Assembly: GCA_038889235.1 (NCBI GenBank)
Contig: JAWAHN010000001.1
Span: 750,852 to 814,851 of the forward strand
DNA length: 64,000 nucleotides
Direction: 5' to 3'
Source of the DNA: Candidatus Jordarchaeales archaeon
GTDB taxonomy: Archaea > Asgardarchaeota > Jordiarchaeia > Jordiarchaeales > Freyrarchaeaceae
Part shown: one piece after another, positions 27,606-37,128 of the stretch
How the letters are laid out: each line of letters begins with the position of its first letter
How positions within the stretch are numbered: the first letter of the stretch is position 1
Notes under the pieces: model-generated
Told to the model about the DNA's origin: nothing
Databases searched by the model: none
The model's input: only the letters and a program-made list of their open reading frames with translations
Program-made: the position numbers and the translations under genes

Positions 27606-29432
27606 TTAAATTGTTGATTCTACAACAAGATTCTTAAAGGACTCCTCCATTTTTTCAAGGAGGGTCTCTACGTATTCTTCAATTTTATCGTTAGGTACAA
27701 CTTTCATGCGTGCAATTTCGTCTTTTACGGGAAGTTTTAGAATGTTCGATATTGGCACGCCCTTAGAAACGCTGTCTTGCATCATGTGATAGAATGTTAT
27801 TATTGTCTTCAGCATCAAGTACGATTTTTTCGGGTCGCAAAACGTGTCGATAGGGTGAAGTGCTGACTGCTGCAGGAAGTCTTCTCTTATCATTCTAGCG
27901 GCTTCAAGAATTACACGTTCACTTTCTGGTAAGGCGTCCGGACCAACTAACTGAACTATTTCTTTGAGTTCTTCCTCTCGTTGTAACAAGAACATTGCTT
28001 CTTTACGTAGCTCGGGGAACTCTGGGCTAACTTCACGCCTAAACCAGTCCTCTAAGTTTTCAAGGTAGAGACTGTAGCTTTGAAGCCAGTGTATAGCGGG
28101 GAAGTGCCTTCTACTTGCCAGGTCTTTGTTGAGCGCCCAGAAAACTTTGACTACACGTAACGTGTTAGTGGTAACTGGCTCACTGAAGTCTCCTCCAGGC
28201 GGAGAAACTGCTCCGCAAATCGTGACTGAGCCGTACCTCGGGTTATCTTCAGTGGACCCTAAAGTTATTACTCGGCCGGCTCTCTCATAGAACTCTGCGA
28301 GCCTAGACCCAAGGTATGCGGGGAACCCTTCTTCTCCAGGCATTTCCTCAAGACGCCCACTTATTTCGCGCAGGGCTTCAGCCCACCTAGAAGTAGAGTC
28401 AGCCATGAGAGCTACGTTGTATCCCTGGTCTCTAAAGTATTCTGCAATCGTAATTCCAGTGTAAATTGACGCTTCTCTGGCGGCTACGGGCATATTGCTT
28501 GTGTTGGCGATAAGAACAGTTCTGTTCATTAGAGGCTCTCCGGTTCGGGGGTCTTCTAGCTTTGGGAAATCTTCCAAGACCTCGGTCATCTCGTTTCCAC
28601 GTTCTCCGCAACCGACATATACTATTATGTCTGCAGATGCAAATTTAGCTAGTTGGTGCAACATGACTGTTTTGCCTGTTCCGAAGCCGCCAGGTATGGC
28701 TGCTGTACCGCCCATAGCTACGGGGAAGAAAGTGTCAATTACTCTTTGCCCCGTTATTAGTGGGACGGATGACTCCAACTTTTTCAGTACAGGCCTCGGC
28801 TGCCTTACAGGCCACTTCGTCATTAGTTTTACCTCTTGAGTCACTCCTTTACGAGTTTCTATTTTCGCTATGGTATCCGTAACAAGATATTCCCCCTCAG
28901 GGGCTATTTCAACTATTTTTCCTTCCACACCTACCGGGACTAATACTCTTATAGTCACAAGTCTCTTCTCAGGAACTTCACCTATTATCTGTCCTTGAAC
29001 GACGTAATCACCTTCTTTGACAAGCGGAGTGAAATGCCACTTCTTGTTTCTGGGAAGAGCCTCCGCAACCGCTCCTCTTTTTATGAAGTCACCTGTTAGC
29101 TCCCTTATTCTAGGCAGGGGGCGCTGTATACCGTCAAAAATCTGGCCAATTAACCCTGGGCCAAGTTCCGCAGAAAGAGGCATTCCTGTTGCGATGACAG
29201 GTTCTCCCGGTCTTAATCCCGAAGTTTCCTCGTATACCTGTATTGTTGCCTTGTCGCCCTCAACCCTATTTACTTCCCCTATCAGTCTCTCTTCTCCAAC
29301 CATGCAAACTTCGTACATTTGAACTCCTACAAGTCCTTCAGCCTCCACAACAGGACCAGAAACCCTTACGATTCTTCCTTCCTTTTCTCTAGGCATTCGA
29401 ATCATCTCCATCATCGGGAAATCTTCCACCAT
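27606..29432 (-). CDS. atpA: A-type (V-type) ATP synthase catalytic subunit A
   Basis: 608 residues without an intein. It is the catalytic nucleotide-binding subunit of the A1 head, forming ATP from the membrane ion gradient. Seen: [15 protein letters not shown] at the start, the non-homologous insert region ([14 protein letters not shown] onward), P-loop [41 protein letters not shown] and [14 protein letters not shown]. The P-loop reads GGFGTGKT where archaeal A subunits usually have GPFGSGKT. No other atp subunit flanks it in this window except possibly the small membrane protein upstream. Several ATGs near the start make the exact N terminus uncertain. Confidence 0.95.
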   Translation of the reverse strand: MVEDFPMMEMIRMPREKEGRIVRVSGPVVEAEGLVGVQMYEVCMVGEERLIGEVNRVEGDKATIQVYEETSGLRPGEPVIATGMPLSAELGPGLIGQIFDGIQRPLPRIRELTGDFIKRGAVAEALPRNKKWHFTPLVKEGDYVVQGQIIGEVPEKRLVTIRVLVPVGVEGKIVEIAPEGEYLVTDTIAKIETRKGVTQEVKLMTKWPVRQPRPVLKKLESSVPLITGQRVIDTFFPVAMGGTAAIPGGFGTGKTVMLHQLAKFASADIIVYVGCGERGNEMTEVLEDFPKLEDPRTGEPLMNRTVLIANTSNMPVAAREASIYTGITIAEYFRDQGYNVALMADSTSRWAEALREISGRLEEMPGEEGFPAYLGSRLAEFYERAGRVITLGSTEDNPRYGSVTICGAVSPPGGDFSEPVTTNTLRVVKVFWALNKDLASRRHFPAIHWLQSYSLYLENLEDWFRREVSPEFPELRKEAMFLLQREEELKEIVQLVGPDALPESERVILEAARMIREDFLQQSALHPIDTFCDPKKSYLMLKTIITFYHMMQDSVSKGVPISNILKLPVKDEIARMKVVPNDKIEEYVETLLEKMEESFKNLVVESTI

Positions 29433-29499
29433 TTAGTGACATGGGCATCCTTTTAAAAATTTGGCATGAGTCAGTTTTCTTGAAGAAAAAAGGTAACAT

Positions 29500-29838
29500 T
29501 TACCAAGTTGCCAGAACATTGTATGCCACCGTCCACAGGGTGATCCAGAGAAAGAGTGCAGTTATGATCCCAGAAGTGAAAAACGGAGACCACCCGCCAA
29601 GCTGTTGGGGGGTTATCTTCAAAATGATGCGCGAAAGAAGAAACGGAAGTATGAGAATCAAAGTTAACCCAAAAAGCGCTGCTATAGTGGAAGCTAGCGA
29701 AGGCCATATCAAGTCGAAGACGAACGAGTTAAGCACTGGTCTTATTATGGTACTCACCACTGATGCGAGCACTGCTGTTGCGCTTCTAATCCACCACACT
29801 TTTTCTTTAGGAGGTTGCGCTTCCCATTTTTCCTTCAA
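29500..29838 (-). CDS. Small multi-pass membrane protein, unknown
   Basis: 112 residues with about three hydrophobic segments (~20-35, ~50-72, ~85-105), overall basic at the N terminus. I do not recognise a family; it is not the AtpK proteolipid. It lies 67 nt upstream of atpA on the same strand, so it could share its transcript. The TTG at 29838 has no close ribosome site. A perfect GGAGGTGAT lies at 29871-29863 and would suit an in-frame ACG at 29859, adding seven residues, so the true start is open. Confidence 0.55.
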   Translation of the reverse strand: MKEKWEAQPPKEKVWWIRSATAVLASVVSTIIRPVLNSFVFDLIWPSLASTIAALFGLTLILILPFLLSRIILKITPQQLGGWSPFFTSGIITALFLWITLWTVAYNVLATW

Positions 29839-29886
29839 CCTAGAAAGAAACCTCTTCGTATTATCACCTCCTTAGGAGGGGTCTTC

Positions 29887-31869
29887 ATGTCGGAAGCCAT
29901 GTCCAACCTTGACATTGCAGTTATAATATCCGAGTTGAATAAAACGTTGATTGGCGGTAGGATACGTAACATTTACCAAATTAACAGAACTTTTATCTTT
30001 AAGGTCAAAGTTAGAGAGGAAGACTTTTACTTGCTTGTGGAGCCAGGTAGACGGATTCATCTTACGTGGTACGAGAGGGAGAAGCCAAAAATCCCTCCAC
30101 CCTTCTGCATGGCTCTTAGGAAGCATGTGAGACATGGTAAGATCCTCTCTATTTACCAGCACGACTTTGACCGTATAGTTGTAATGGATGTCGGGTTTGC
30201 TGAAAACAAAGTTTCGCTAGTTTTTGAGCTTTTCGGAGACGGGAACATCGTTTTACTTGACAGTGATAGGAAAATAGTTATCGCAGAAAAGTATGCCTCA
30301 ATGAAGGACAGGGAGATTCTACCCAAAAAAGAGTACCTTTTTCCTCCCTCTAGAGGAAGGGACCCCCGAAACTTGACCTTTGAGGAGTTTAAAGAGATTT
30401 TAGCCGCAAACAAGGGGAAAGCCGCGGCCGTTCTCGTTAAAAACCTCAACATTGGAAGTATCCTAGCCGAGGAGGCGTGCGCAAGAGGGGGTGTCGAGAA
30501 AGGGAAGAACGTTAATGACCTTTCAGACGAGGAGACACAGGCATTGTTTAGGGCACTAATGGAGACGCTAAGTGAAGCCTTTGAGGGGAAGGTTAAACCT
30601 GGAATACTCTTCAAGGAAGAGAAGGCTTTCATTGCTTCTCCTATCATGTTGAAAATGTACAGTGGAGGGGAGTTTTCGTGGAAGGAATTTGACTGTTTCA
30701 ACAAGGCCGCAGACGAATTTTACTCTAAAATGGAAGAATTGAAAGTTGAAGAAGAGAAAATTGAAGAAAAACGCGAGAAAGAGGACAAAGTCCGGAGAAT
30801 GATAGAAGCACAGAAAGAGGCACTTCAAAGAATGATGGAAGCAGAGGAGAAATACCGCAGATATGGGGACTTGTTATACGAGAACATCCACATTGTAAGC
30901 CAGTTGCTTGACGCTATACTTCTAGCCAGAAAGAAAAACTATTCATGGCAGGAAATAGAGGAGAAAATTAACTCTGTTAAGGACAAGGACCCGGCAGCGA
31001 AGATGTTCGTTGGAATAAAACCTCACGAGGGACGTGTACTGGTTAAGCTAAACGAGGAAGTGATACCCCTTGACGTGAAATTGACTGCCGTTGAAAATGC
31101 CAACGCTTTCTACGAAAAAGCAAAGGAAGCTATGGCAAAAGCTGAAAGAATAAGAAAAGCCATGAACGATATAATGGAGAGAGCTAAAGCTGAAAGAGAG
31201 ACTAAAGAGGAGAAATTTAAGCTTAGGTTGAAGAAGAAAAAGAAGTGGTATGAAAAATACCGGTGGACGATCTCCTCCGACGGGTTCTTGATTCTTGGGG
31301 GAAAAGACGCCAAAAGCAATATTTCTCTCTATAAGAAGATGGAGCCAAACGACATATTTTTCCACGCCGATGTACACGGCGCCCCCGTGGTCATAGTTAA
31401 AACTGAGGGGAAAACCTGCCCCGAAACCACTCTCAAAGAGGCAGCACAATTTGCAGTTTCTTATTCGAGGGCATGGAAGGAGGGGGTACTTCAAGCGGAC
31501 GCGTATTGGGTTTATCCTGAGCAAGTTTCAGAAACACCGCCATCTGGAGAGTATTTACCTAAAGGCGGGTTGATCATCAGGGGGAAAAGGAATTACTTTC
31601 ACAATGTGCCATTAGAGTTGGCTGTCGGTGTAATTAGTGAAAACGACGAAATAAAAGTGATAGCTGGCCCACCGTCTGCTGTTTCTAAAAAAACACCGAA
31701 TTTCGTCAAGATTAAACCGGGGAATATAGCCCAAGGAAAACTGGCGGAGGAAATAAGGAGAACTATAGCAAGTAAAGCCCCCCGAGAACTAGCTGAAATT
31801 ATTCTAAAAATTCCGTTGAATGATTTTCAAAGCGTGCTCCCACCAGGAGGAGGAATAATTGTGGGTTGA
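29887..31869 (+). CDS. rqcH: NFACT family ribosome quality-control protein RqcH/NEMF-like
   Basis: 660 residues from the ATG at 29887, which follows GGAGGGG at 29875-29881; the frame is open further upstream. NFACT-N: SNLDIAVIISELNKTLIGG, WYEREKPKIPP; two helix-hairpin-helix motifs (~170-230); a long coiled coil (~265-330 and ~400-450); then NFACT-R (WTISSDGFLILGGKDAKSN, DIFFHADVHGAP). It binds stalled 50S subunits with peptidyl-tRNA and recruits tRNA-Ala for tailing in bacteria; the archaeal homologue is likely similar. Divergent from the membrane-protein gene at 29500. Confidence 0.93.
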   Translation: MSEAMSNLDIAVIISELNKTLIGGRIRNIYQINRTFIFKVKVREEDFYLLVEPGRRIHLTWYEREKPKIPPPFCMALRKHVRHGKILSIYQHDFDRIVVMDVGFAENKVSLVFELFGDGNIVLLDSDRKIVIAEKYASMKDREILPKKEYLFPPSRGRDPRNLTFEEFKEILAANKGKAAAVLVKNLNIGSILAEEACARGGVEKGKNVNDLSDEETQALFRALMETLSEAFEGKVKPGILFKEEKAFIASPIMLKMYSGGEFSWKEFDCFNKAADEFYSKMEELKVEEEKIEEKREKEDKVRRMIEAQKEALQRMMEAEEKYRRYGDLLYENIHIVSQLLDAILLARKKNYSWQEIEEKINSVKDKDPAAKMFVGIKPHEGRVLVKLNEEVIPLDVKLTAVENANAFYEKAKEAMAKAERIRKAMNDIMERAKAERETKEEKFKLRLKKKKKWYEKYRWTISSDGFLILGGKDAKSNISLYKKMEPNDIFFHADVHGAPVVIVKTEGKTCPETTLKEAAQFAVSYSRAWKEGVLQADAYWVYPEQVSETPPSGEYLPKGGLIIRGKRNYFHNVPLELAVGVISENDEIKVIAGPPSAVSKKTPNFVKIKPGNIAQGKLAEEIRRTIASKAPRELAEIILKIPLNDFQSVLPPGGGIIVG

Positions 31870-31886
31870 TACAAAACGTAATGAAA

Positions 31887-31897
31887 AAATATTTAAG
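31887..31897 (+). promoter_or_regulatory. Probable TATA box of the lys operon
   Basis: AAATATTTAAG in the 137-nt gap before lysW, following an A-rich stretch. A GGAGG at 31993-31997 serves lysW. Nothing else is evident in this gap. Confidence 0.35.
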
Positions 31898-32006
31898 TAA
31901 TTTTCAAGCTTTTAGACTCCTGTCTAAGGAATCGCTATTTTCACTTGTCCTTGCAACGTTGGTTCTAAGTGAGCAAAAGATGCCCCCGTTTAGGAGGTGC
32001 TAGGTC

Positions 32007-32180
32007 TTGGCAAAAGGCAACTGCCCTGAATGTGATGCAGAAATAGAAATAGAAGATCCAGTCATAAGAGAAGTTGTAGAATGCCCTGACTGCGGTGCCG
32101 AGCTGGAAGTCGTTAAAATAGAAGGAGATAAGATCGAGTTCTCAGTTGTCGAGATCAAAGGAGAAGACTGGGGAGAGTAA
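32007..32180 (+). CDS. lysW: Amino-group carrier protein LysW
   Basis: 57 residues, TTG start, easily missed. Two zinc-binding pairs CPEC (6-9) and CPDC (26-29), an acidic body, and the invariant C-terminal EDWGE (53-57) whose terminal glutamate carries the substrate. LysW protects the alpha-amino group of alpha-aminoadipate (or glutamate) during lysine (or ornithine) synthesis. The position directly before lysX, 2 nt away, confirms the call. Confidence 0.96.
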   Translation: MAKGNCPECDAEIEIEDPVIREVVECPDCGAELEVVKIEGDKIEFSVVEIKGEDWGE

Positions 32181-32182
32181 AT

Positions 32183-33040
32183 TTGGTGATTACCATAGGA
32201 ATAATATGTGACAGGGTACGCTGGGATGAAAAGGAGTTAATTAAGGCTGCAAGAAAACGCGGAGCTAAACCTATAGTAATAGATCAGAAAAACATAGTCT
32301 TAGACTTAACAGGAAGCGGAGACAACATACCTGAAGCAGACGTCTACCTTCAGCGCAGCGTTAGCACGCTTAAAGGATTATATATAACGAAGATTCTCGA
32401 AGATAAAGGCTATATGGTAATAAACTCATTTGAGCCGTCCAGAATCTGTGCAGACAAACTTCTTACAACGCTGGCGCTGGTTAAAGCAGGCGTGCCTACG
32501 CCACACACACTAGTAGCATTTGATGTAGAGTCAGGATTAGACGCACTGGACAAGTTAGGTTACCCCGCGGTCATCAAACCGGTTATAGGGAGCTGGGGGC
32601 GGTTTGTAGCATTATTAAAAGACAGGCAGACAGCTAAATCCATAATGGAAGAAAGAGTGTTCATGGGCGCGCTTTACCAAACGTTCTACCTCCAAGAGTA
32701 TGTGGAGAAGAATGGGAGAGACATAAGGAGTTTCGTTATAGGGGACCGCGTTGTAGCAGCGATATACAGAATCGCAGTTGGAGATGAGCTGAGGACGAAC
32801 ACTGCGCTAGGCGGACGAGCTGAGCCTTGTCCGATAACGCCAGACTTGGAAGAGCTAAGTTTGAAAGCCGCGGAGGCTGTTGGAGGCAACGGAGTATATG
32901 GTATAGACATATTCATCGGAGATAAGGGAATGATGGTTAACGAGGTAAACCATACTGTAGAATTTCACACAACGGTTCCCATTACTGGAATAGATATTCC
33001 AGGCTTAATTATAGATTACGTGTTGGAGAGGGTCAAATGA
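32183..33040 (+). CDS. lysX: LysW-alpha-aminoadipate ligase (ATP-grasp) LysX
   Basis: 285 residues from TTG (GTG at 32186 is equally likely). RimK-type ATP-grasp ligase that couples the terminal Glu of LysW to alpha-aminoadipate or glutamate. Motifs: VINSFEPSRICADKLLTTLAL, YPAVIKPVIGSWGR, YLQEYVEKNGRDIRSFVIG, and the metal ligands in NEVNHTVEFHTT. It overlaps the next gene by 4 nt (ATGA), a sign of translational coupling. Whether it prefers aminoadipate or glutamate cannot be settled from sequence here. Confidence 0.93.
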   Translation: MVITIGIICDRVRWDEKELIKAARKRGAKPIVIDQKNIVLDLTGSGDNIPEADVYLQRSVSTLKGLYITKILEDKGYMVINSFEPSRICADKLLTTLALVKAGVPTPHTLVAFDVESGLDALDKLGYPAVIKPVIGSWGRFVALLKDRQTAKSIMEERVFMGALYQTFYLQEYVEKNGRDIRSFVIGDRVVAAIYRIAVGDELRTNTALGGRAEPCPITPDLEELSLKAAEAVGGNGVYGIDIFIGDKGMMVNEVNHTVEFHTTVPITGIDIPGLIIDYVLERVK

Positions 33041-34083
33041 GGGTTGGCGTGATAGGTGCTAGGGGTTATACCGGCGGCGAATTACTCCGGTTGCTTTGTA
33101 TGCACCCAAAGGTTGAAGTAACCTATGTAACGTCAAGACAGTATGCCGGGAAACCTGTTGGAAGCGTCCACCCAAATCTAAGAGGACTGCTAGATCTTAA
33201 ATTCGAAGACCTTAACGTCTCTAAAGCCGCAGAAAAATGTGACTGTGTCTTTATAGCAGTTCCACACGGAGCGTCCATGGACATTACACCACAATTACTG
33301 GAAGTAGGGTTAAAAGTCATAGATCTAAGCGCCGACTTCAGGCTGAAAAGCGAGGAGGAATTCAAGAAATATTACGGTCCGCACAAGAGACCAGACCTCC
33401 TCGGAAAAGCAGTCTACGGATTACCCGAGTTACACAGAAAGGAGCTGAGAGGGGCACGCTTCGTCGCATGCCCAGGCTGCATGGCTACAAGCGCCATAAT
33501 AGGAGCTGCACCCGTCATTTCCTCGTTTAAAGTGGACTTAGAAAAAATAGTTGTTGACGCTAAGATAGGTTCATCGGCCGCTGGACGCGAAGTGGACGAG
33601 TCAACACACCATCCTGAAAGGTCGGGCGTAATAAGGCCGTATAAAGTTGTTGGACATAGGCACACTGCAGAAATAGAACAAGAGCTCTCTGGTCTTATCG
33701 GACGAAAGGTCAAAATCGCTCTTTCAGCTCACGCCGTAGACGTTGTTAGAGGGATACTTTCCACAATACACTTCTTCCTGGACGAGAACGTTGACGAGAA
33801 AGACGTCTGGAAGGCCTTCAGGAACTTCTTCAACGAGTCACCTTTTGTAAGAATAGTTAAACAGAAGGTTGGCATTTACAAGCTCCCAGACCCTAAAGCG
33901 GTGATTGGTTCAAACTTCTGCGATGTGGGTTTTGAAATGGATGAAGATAACTCAAGACTTGTTGTCTTGTCGGCAATAGATAACTTAGTTAAGGGAGCAT
34001 CCGGACAGGCTGTTCAGTGTATGAACATAATGGAAGGCTGGGACGAGACTCTTGGATTAAAGTTCCCGGGACTTTTCCCATAA
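33037..34083 (+). CDS. lysY: LysW-aminoadipyl-phosphate (N-acetyl-gamma-glutamyl-phosphate-type) reductase
   Basis: 348 residues, starting on the ATGA overlap with lysX. NADPH-dependent reductase of the ArgC/LysY family: GVIGARGYTGGELLRLL dinucleotide site, ACPGCMATSAIIGA with the catalytic Cys, and the AHAVDVVRGIL His segment. It reduces the LysW-bound acyl phosphate to the semialdehyde. Length and order match the archaeal lys/arg cluster. Confidence 0.94.
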   Translation: MRVGVIGARGYTGGELLRLLCMHPKVEVTYVTSRQYAGKPVGSVHPNLRGLLDLKFEDLNVSKAAEKCDCVFIAVPHGASMDITPQLLEVGLKVIDLSADFRLKSEEEFKKYYGPHKRPDLLGKAVYGLPELHRKELRGARFVACPGCMATSAIIGAAPVISSFKVDLEKIVVDAKIGSSAAGREVDESTHHPERSGVIRPYKVVGHRHTAEIEQELSGLIGRKVKIALSAHAVDVVRGILSTIHFFLDENVDEKDVWKAFRNFFNESPFVRIVKQKVGIYKLPDPKAVIGSNFCDVGFEMDEDNSRLVVLSAIDNLVKGASGQAVQCMNIMEGWDETLGLKFPGLFP

Positions 34084-34099
34084 AGAGGGATGAAATTTG

Positions 34100-34900
34100 A
34101 TGATAACAGTAAAGTTAGGCGGAAGTATACTAGACCAAGATATAGGACACATAGCTCAGGACGTTAAAGATCTAAGGGTAAAGAACGAAAAAGTGGTCAT
34201 TGTCCATGGTGGTGCGAAAAAGGTTACGGATATTGCGGAAAGAATGGGAAAGGAGCAGAAGTTCGTGACTTCAGTCAGTGGTTTCAGGAGCAGATATACA
34301 GACAAAGAAACAGCTGAAATATACACTATGGTGATAGGGGGGCTTCTTAACAAGCAAATTGTTGCCTCGTTGATTAGAGAGGGTATTCCAACTGTGGGTT
34401 TAACAGGAATAGATGGAGTTATTTTTAAGGCTGAAAGAAAGGAGAAAATAAAAATCAAAGAAGGAGGAAAAGTGCTCATAATAGACGGAGACTATACCGG
34501 GAAAGTTGTTGAAGTCAACAAAGAACTGGTAAGTAGTTTGATCAACGCGGGGTATGTACCCGTTATAGGATCTGTTGCGGTAAGCGAGAAAGGAGAGTTC
34601 TTAAACATAGATGGAGATAGAGCGGCTGCAAGCCTAGCTGGAGCTATAGGATGCGATGTTCTTGTATTTTTAACCGACGTGCCAGGAGTCATAGAGGAAG
34701 GAAGCGTACTCGAGAGATTAAGCATGGAAGAGACGGAAAAAGTTATGGAAAAAATCGAGGGAGGAATGAAGCGAAAGGTCTTTGCAGCATTGGAAGCTAT
34801 GAAAGCTGGAGTAAGAAAAGTTATAATTGCTTCAGGATTACGTCCTCAACCGATAACAGAAGCGTTAAAAGGAAAAGGGTGCACGGTGATTGAAAGGTGA
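34100..34900 (+). CDS. lysZ: LysW-aminoadipate (acetylglutamate-type) kinase
   Basis: 266 residues from the ATG at 34100, with an in-frame TTG one codon earlier. Amino-acid kinase fold: VKLGGSILD at the start, VIVHGGAKKVTD, VSGFRSRYTDKET, LTGIDG, NIDGDRAAASLAGAIG and LTDVPGV. It phosphorylates the side-chain carboxylate of the LysW-bound substrate. It overlaps lysJ by 4 nt. Confidence 0.94.
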   Translation: MITVKLGGSILDQDIGHIAQDVKDLRVKNEKVVIVHGGAKKVTDIAERMGKEQKFVTSVSGFRSRYTDKETAEIYTMVIGGLLNKQIVASLIREGIPTVGLTGIDGVIFKAERKEKIKIKEGGKVLIIDGDYTGKVVEVNKELVSSLINAGYVPVIGSVAVSEKGEFLNIDGDRAAASLAGAIGCDVLVFLTDVPGVIEEGSVLERLSMEETEKVMEKIEGGMKRKVFAALEAMKAGVRKVIIASGLRPQPITEALKGKGCTVIER

Positions 34901-36078
34901 ACTTGAGTAGAGAGAAAATCATAGAAATTGAAGAAAAATACTTTGCAAAAACATACGCTAAGAGACCATTAGTTATAGTGCGGGGTAGAGGAGCTCTATT
35001 GTGGGATCTGAACGGACGCGAATACATAGACTGCGTTGGTGGACATGGAATATGTGTGGTTGGTCATTGCCATCCGAAGGTAGTTGAAGCAATAAAAATG
35101 CAGGCAGAAAAACTCATAACATGCCCCGGAATGTTTTATAACGATGCAAGGGCCGAGTTACTCGAAAAGTTAGTTAACATAGCTCCAAGAGGACTTAGCA
35201 GAGTTTTCTTGTCTAACAGTGGAGCAGAGGCCGTTGAGTGTGCCATTAAGCTTGCTAGAAAGTATACTGGTAAGAAAGGGATAATTGCCACAGTGCGGGG
35301 ATTTCACGGAAGAACAATGGGAGCACTTTCGGCTACCTGGGAAGCCAAGTACAGAAAGCCGTTTGAACCACTTGTCCCAGGCTTTTCGCACGTGACATTC
35401 GGCGATGCTGAAGCTGTTAGGAAAGCCATAGATAGTGACACAGCTGCAGTAATAGTTGAGCCTGTGCAAGGAGAGGGGGGCGTACATGTAGCACCCGAAG
35501 GGTACCTCAAAGAGTTGAGAGAGCTGTGCGACGAAAAAGATGTTCTCTTGATATTCGACGAAGTGCAAACCGGGTTCGGTAGGACTGGCAGAATGTTTGC
35601 ATGTATGCACTGGAACGTCACACCTGACATAATGGCCGTGGCAAAAGCGATAGCAGGAGGGATTCCAATGGGGGCTACTTTAGCGAGAGAGGACATCATG
35701 TTATCGTTGCAGGAGACAGAACATGGCTCAACTTTCGGGGGGAACCCTCTCGCATGCGCTGCGGCAAGCGCAACGATAGATGTTATAGTTAATGAGAAAC
35801 TTCCCGAGAGAGCGGAAAAACTGGGAAGGCTACTTAAGGATAAACTAGAGGAAATTAAAGAGAGGTCGAAGATAGTTAGGGAGGTTAGAGGGCTAGGTTT
35901 AATGGTAGGCGTAGAGTTAAAGTTAAGGTGCAAGGAATATGTTCTAAAAGCCATGGAGAAGGGAGTCCTCCTCTTGACTTCAGGACTTAATGTAATAAGG
36001 TTGCTTCCACCGCTAGTGATAGAAGAAGAGCACATAGAAAAAGTTACTCAAGTGCTATCTGAGGTACTGGTGGGATAG
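34897..36078 (+). CDS. lysJ: LysW-aminoadipate-semialdehyde / acetylornithine-type aminotransferase
   Basis: 393 residues, GTG start within the end of lysZ. Class III PLP aminotransferase: GVGGHGICVVGHCHPKVVEA-type N terminus, SNSGAEAVECAIKLAR, GFHGRTMGAL, EPVQGEGGVHVA, FDEVQTGFGRTG, AVAKAIAGG (PLP lysine) and HGSTFGGNPLA. It converts the LysW-bound semialdehyde to LysW-lysine or LysW-ornithine. The stop codon abuts the lysK start directly. Confidence 0.94.
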   Translation: MNLSREKIIEIEEKYFAKTYAKRPLVIVRGRGALLWDLNGREYIDCVGGHGICVVGHCHPKVVEAIKMQAEKLITCPGMFYNDARAELLEKLVNIAPRGLSRVFLSNSGAEAVECAIKLARKYTGKKGIIATVRGFHGRTMGALSATWEAKYRKPFEPLVPGFSHVTFGDAEAVRKAIDSDTAAVIVEPVQGEGGVHVAPEGYLKELRELCDEKDVLLIFDEVQTGFGRTGRMFACMHWNVTPDIMAVAKAIAGGIPMGATLAREDIMLSLQETEHGSTFGGNPLACAAASATIDVIVNEKLPERAEKLGRLLKDKLEEIKERSKIVREVRGLGLMVGVELKLRCKEYVLKAMEKGVLLLTSGLNVIRLLPPLVIEEEHIEKVTQVLSEVLVG

Positions 36079-37128
36079 TTGGACGCAGTCGAGTTCCTCA
36101 TAGAGTTTCTTAGGATTTACAGTCCAACGGGAGAAGAAGAAGGGGCGACGCAGTTTCTTCTTGAAAGAATGCTGGACTTCGGTTTTAGGACTTACGTTGA
36201 CAGGGTGGGTAACGTTATTGGTACAATAGGTGAAGGAAAACCTACGCTTCTTTTATGCGGACATATTGACACGGTTCCCGGCTTCATTCCAGTTAAATTA
36301 GTTGGAGATGAGCTTTTCGGACGTGGGGCAGTTGACGCTAAAGGACCATTAGCAGCCATGATCATGGCTGCTAAGGATTTTGTGGGAAAAAGGCTTAATG
36401 GAACTGTGATAGTCGCAGGCGTCGTGGATGAGGAAGGAGAATCAAGAGGAATAAAGAACATTATAGTGTCTGGATTGAAGGCGGATTACGCCGTTTTTGG
36501 GGAGCCAAGCAATGGGAGGAATATAGTTATAGGTTATAAAGGGAACCTTCATCTCAAGGTGAAGGTTGAAACGAGGGCGGGGCATCCTGCTAGTCCAGCC
36601 ACACGGAACGCCTCTGAAGAAATGATAAGCATATGGGAAATAATTAAAGAGATGCTTGTTGAGCACGAAAAAAAGGGCAAATTGAGAGTGCCATCCTGTT
36701 CTATACTATCCATGAAAGGAGACTTGAGTAAGGCGGAAATGGAAATATCGATTAGAGTCCCATTTGGCGAAACGTGGTTAAGTTTATTTGAAAGGATAAG
36801 GCCGGTTGTCGAAGTAAAGGATGGTTTTAGTGAGCGGCAAGTTGAAATAATAGACGCCGTAGACCCGTACGAAGCTGACAAGAAATCGCCACTTGTAGAA
36901 GCCTTCAGAAAGTCAATCAAAGAAGTTTATGGAGAAGAAGCAAGATTGCTGAGGAAAACCGGGACTGGAGATATGAACTACTATGGGAACTGGTTGAAGA
37001 GCGGGAACATCATCACCTACGGTCCGGGTGATCCGCAACTTGACCACACGCACGAAGAGAGGATAAATTTGAACGATTATTTAAGGTCAATAGAAGTTCT
37101 CAGGGGAGTTATACACGCCATGCTTTAA
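36079..37128 (+). CDS. lysK: LysW-lysine / LysW-ornithine hydrolase
   Basis: 349 residues, TTG start immediately after the lysJ stop. M20 zinc peptidase family: LLCGHIDTVPGF, GRGAVDAKGPLAAM, GVVDEEGESRG, VFGEPSNG, and the C-terminal GPGDPQLDHTHEERI metal and substrate residues. It releases free lysine (or ornithine) from LysW, finishing the operon. It is convergent with the zinc-ribbon gene, overlapping it by 4 nt. Confidence 0.93.
   Translation: MDAVEFLIEFLRIYSPTGEEEGATQFLLERMLDFGFRTYVDRVGNVIGTIGEGKPTLLLCGHIDTVPGFIPVKLVGDELFGRGAVDAKGPLAAMIMAAKDFVGKRLNGTVIVAGVVDEEGESRGIKNIIVSGLKADYAVFGEPSNGRNIVIGYKGNLHLKVKVETRAGHPASPATRNASEEMISIWEIIKEMLVEHEKKGKLRVPSCSILSMKGDLSKAEMEISIRVPFGETWLSLFERIRPVVEVKDGFSERQVEIIDAVDPYEADKKSPLVEAFRKSIKEVYGEEARLLRKTGTGDMNYYGNWLKSGNIITYGPGDPQLDHTHEERINLNDYLRSIEVLRGVIHAML

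Noticed and set aside
29441..29875. Plus-strand open frame of about 144 codons between atpA and rqcH
   Set aside because: Antisense to the hydrophobic minus-strand frame, which has the membrane-protein pattern. The plus-strand product is low in structure and has no ribosome site.
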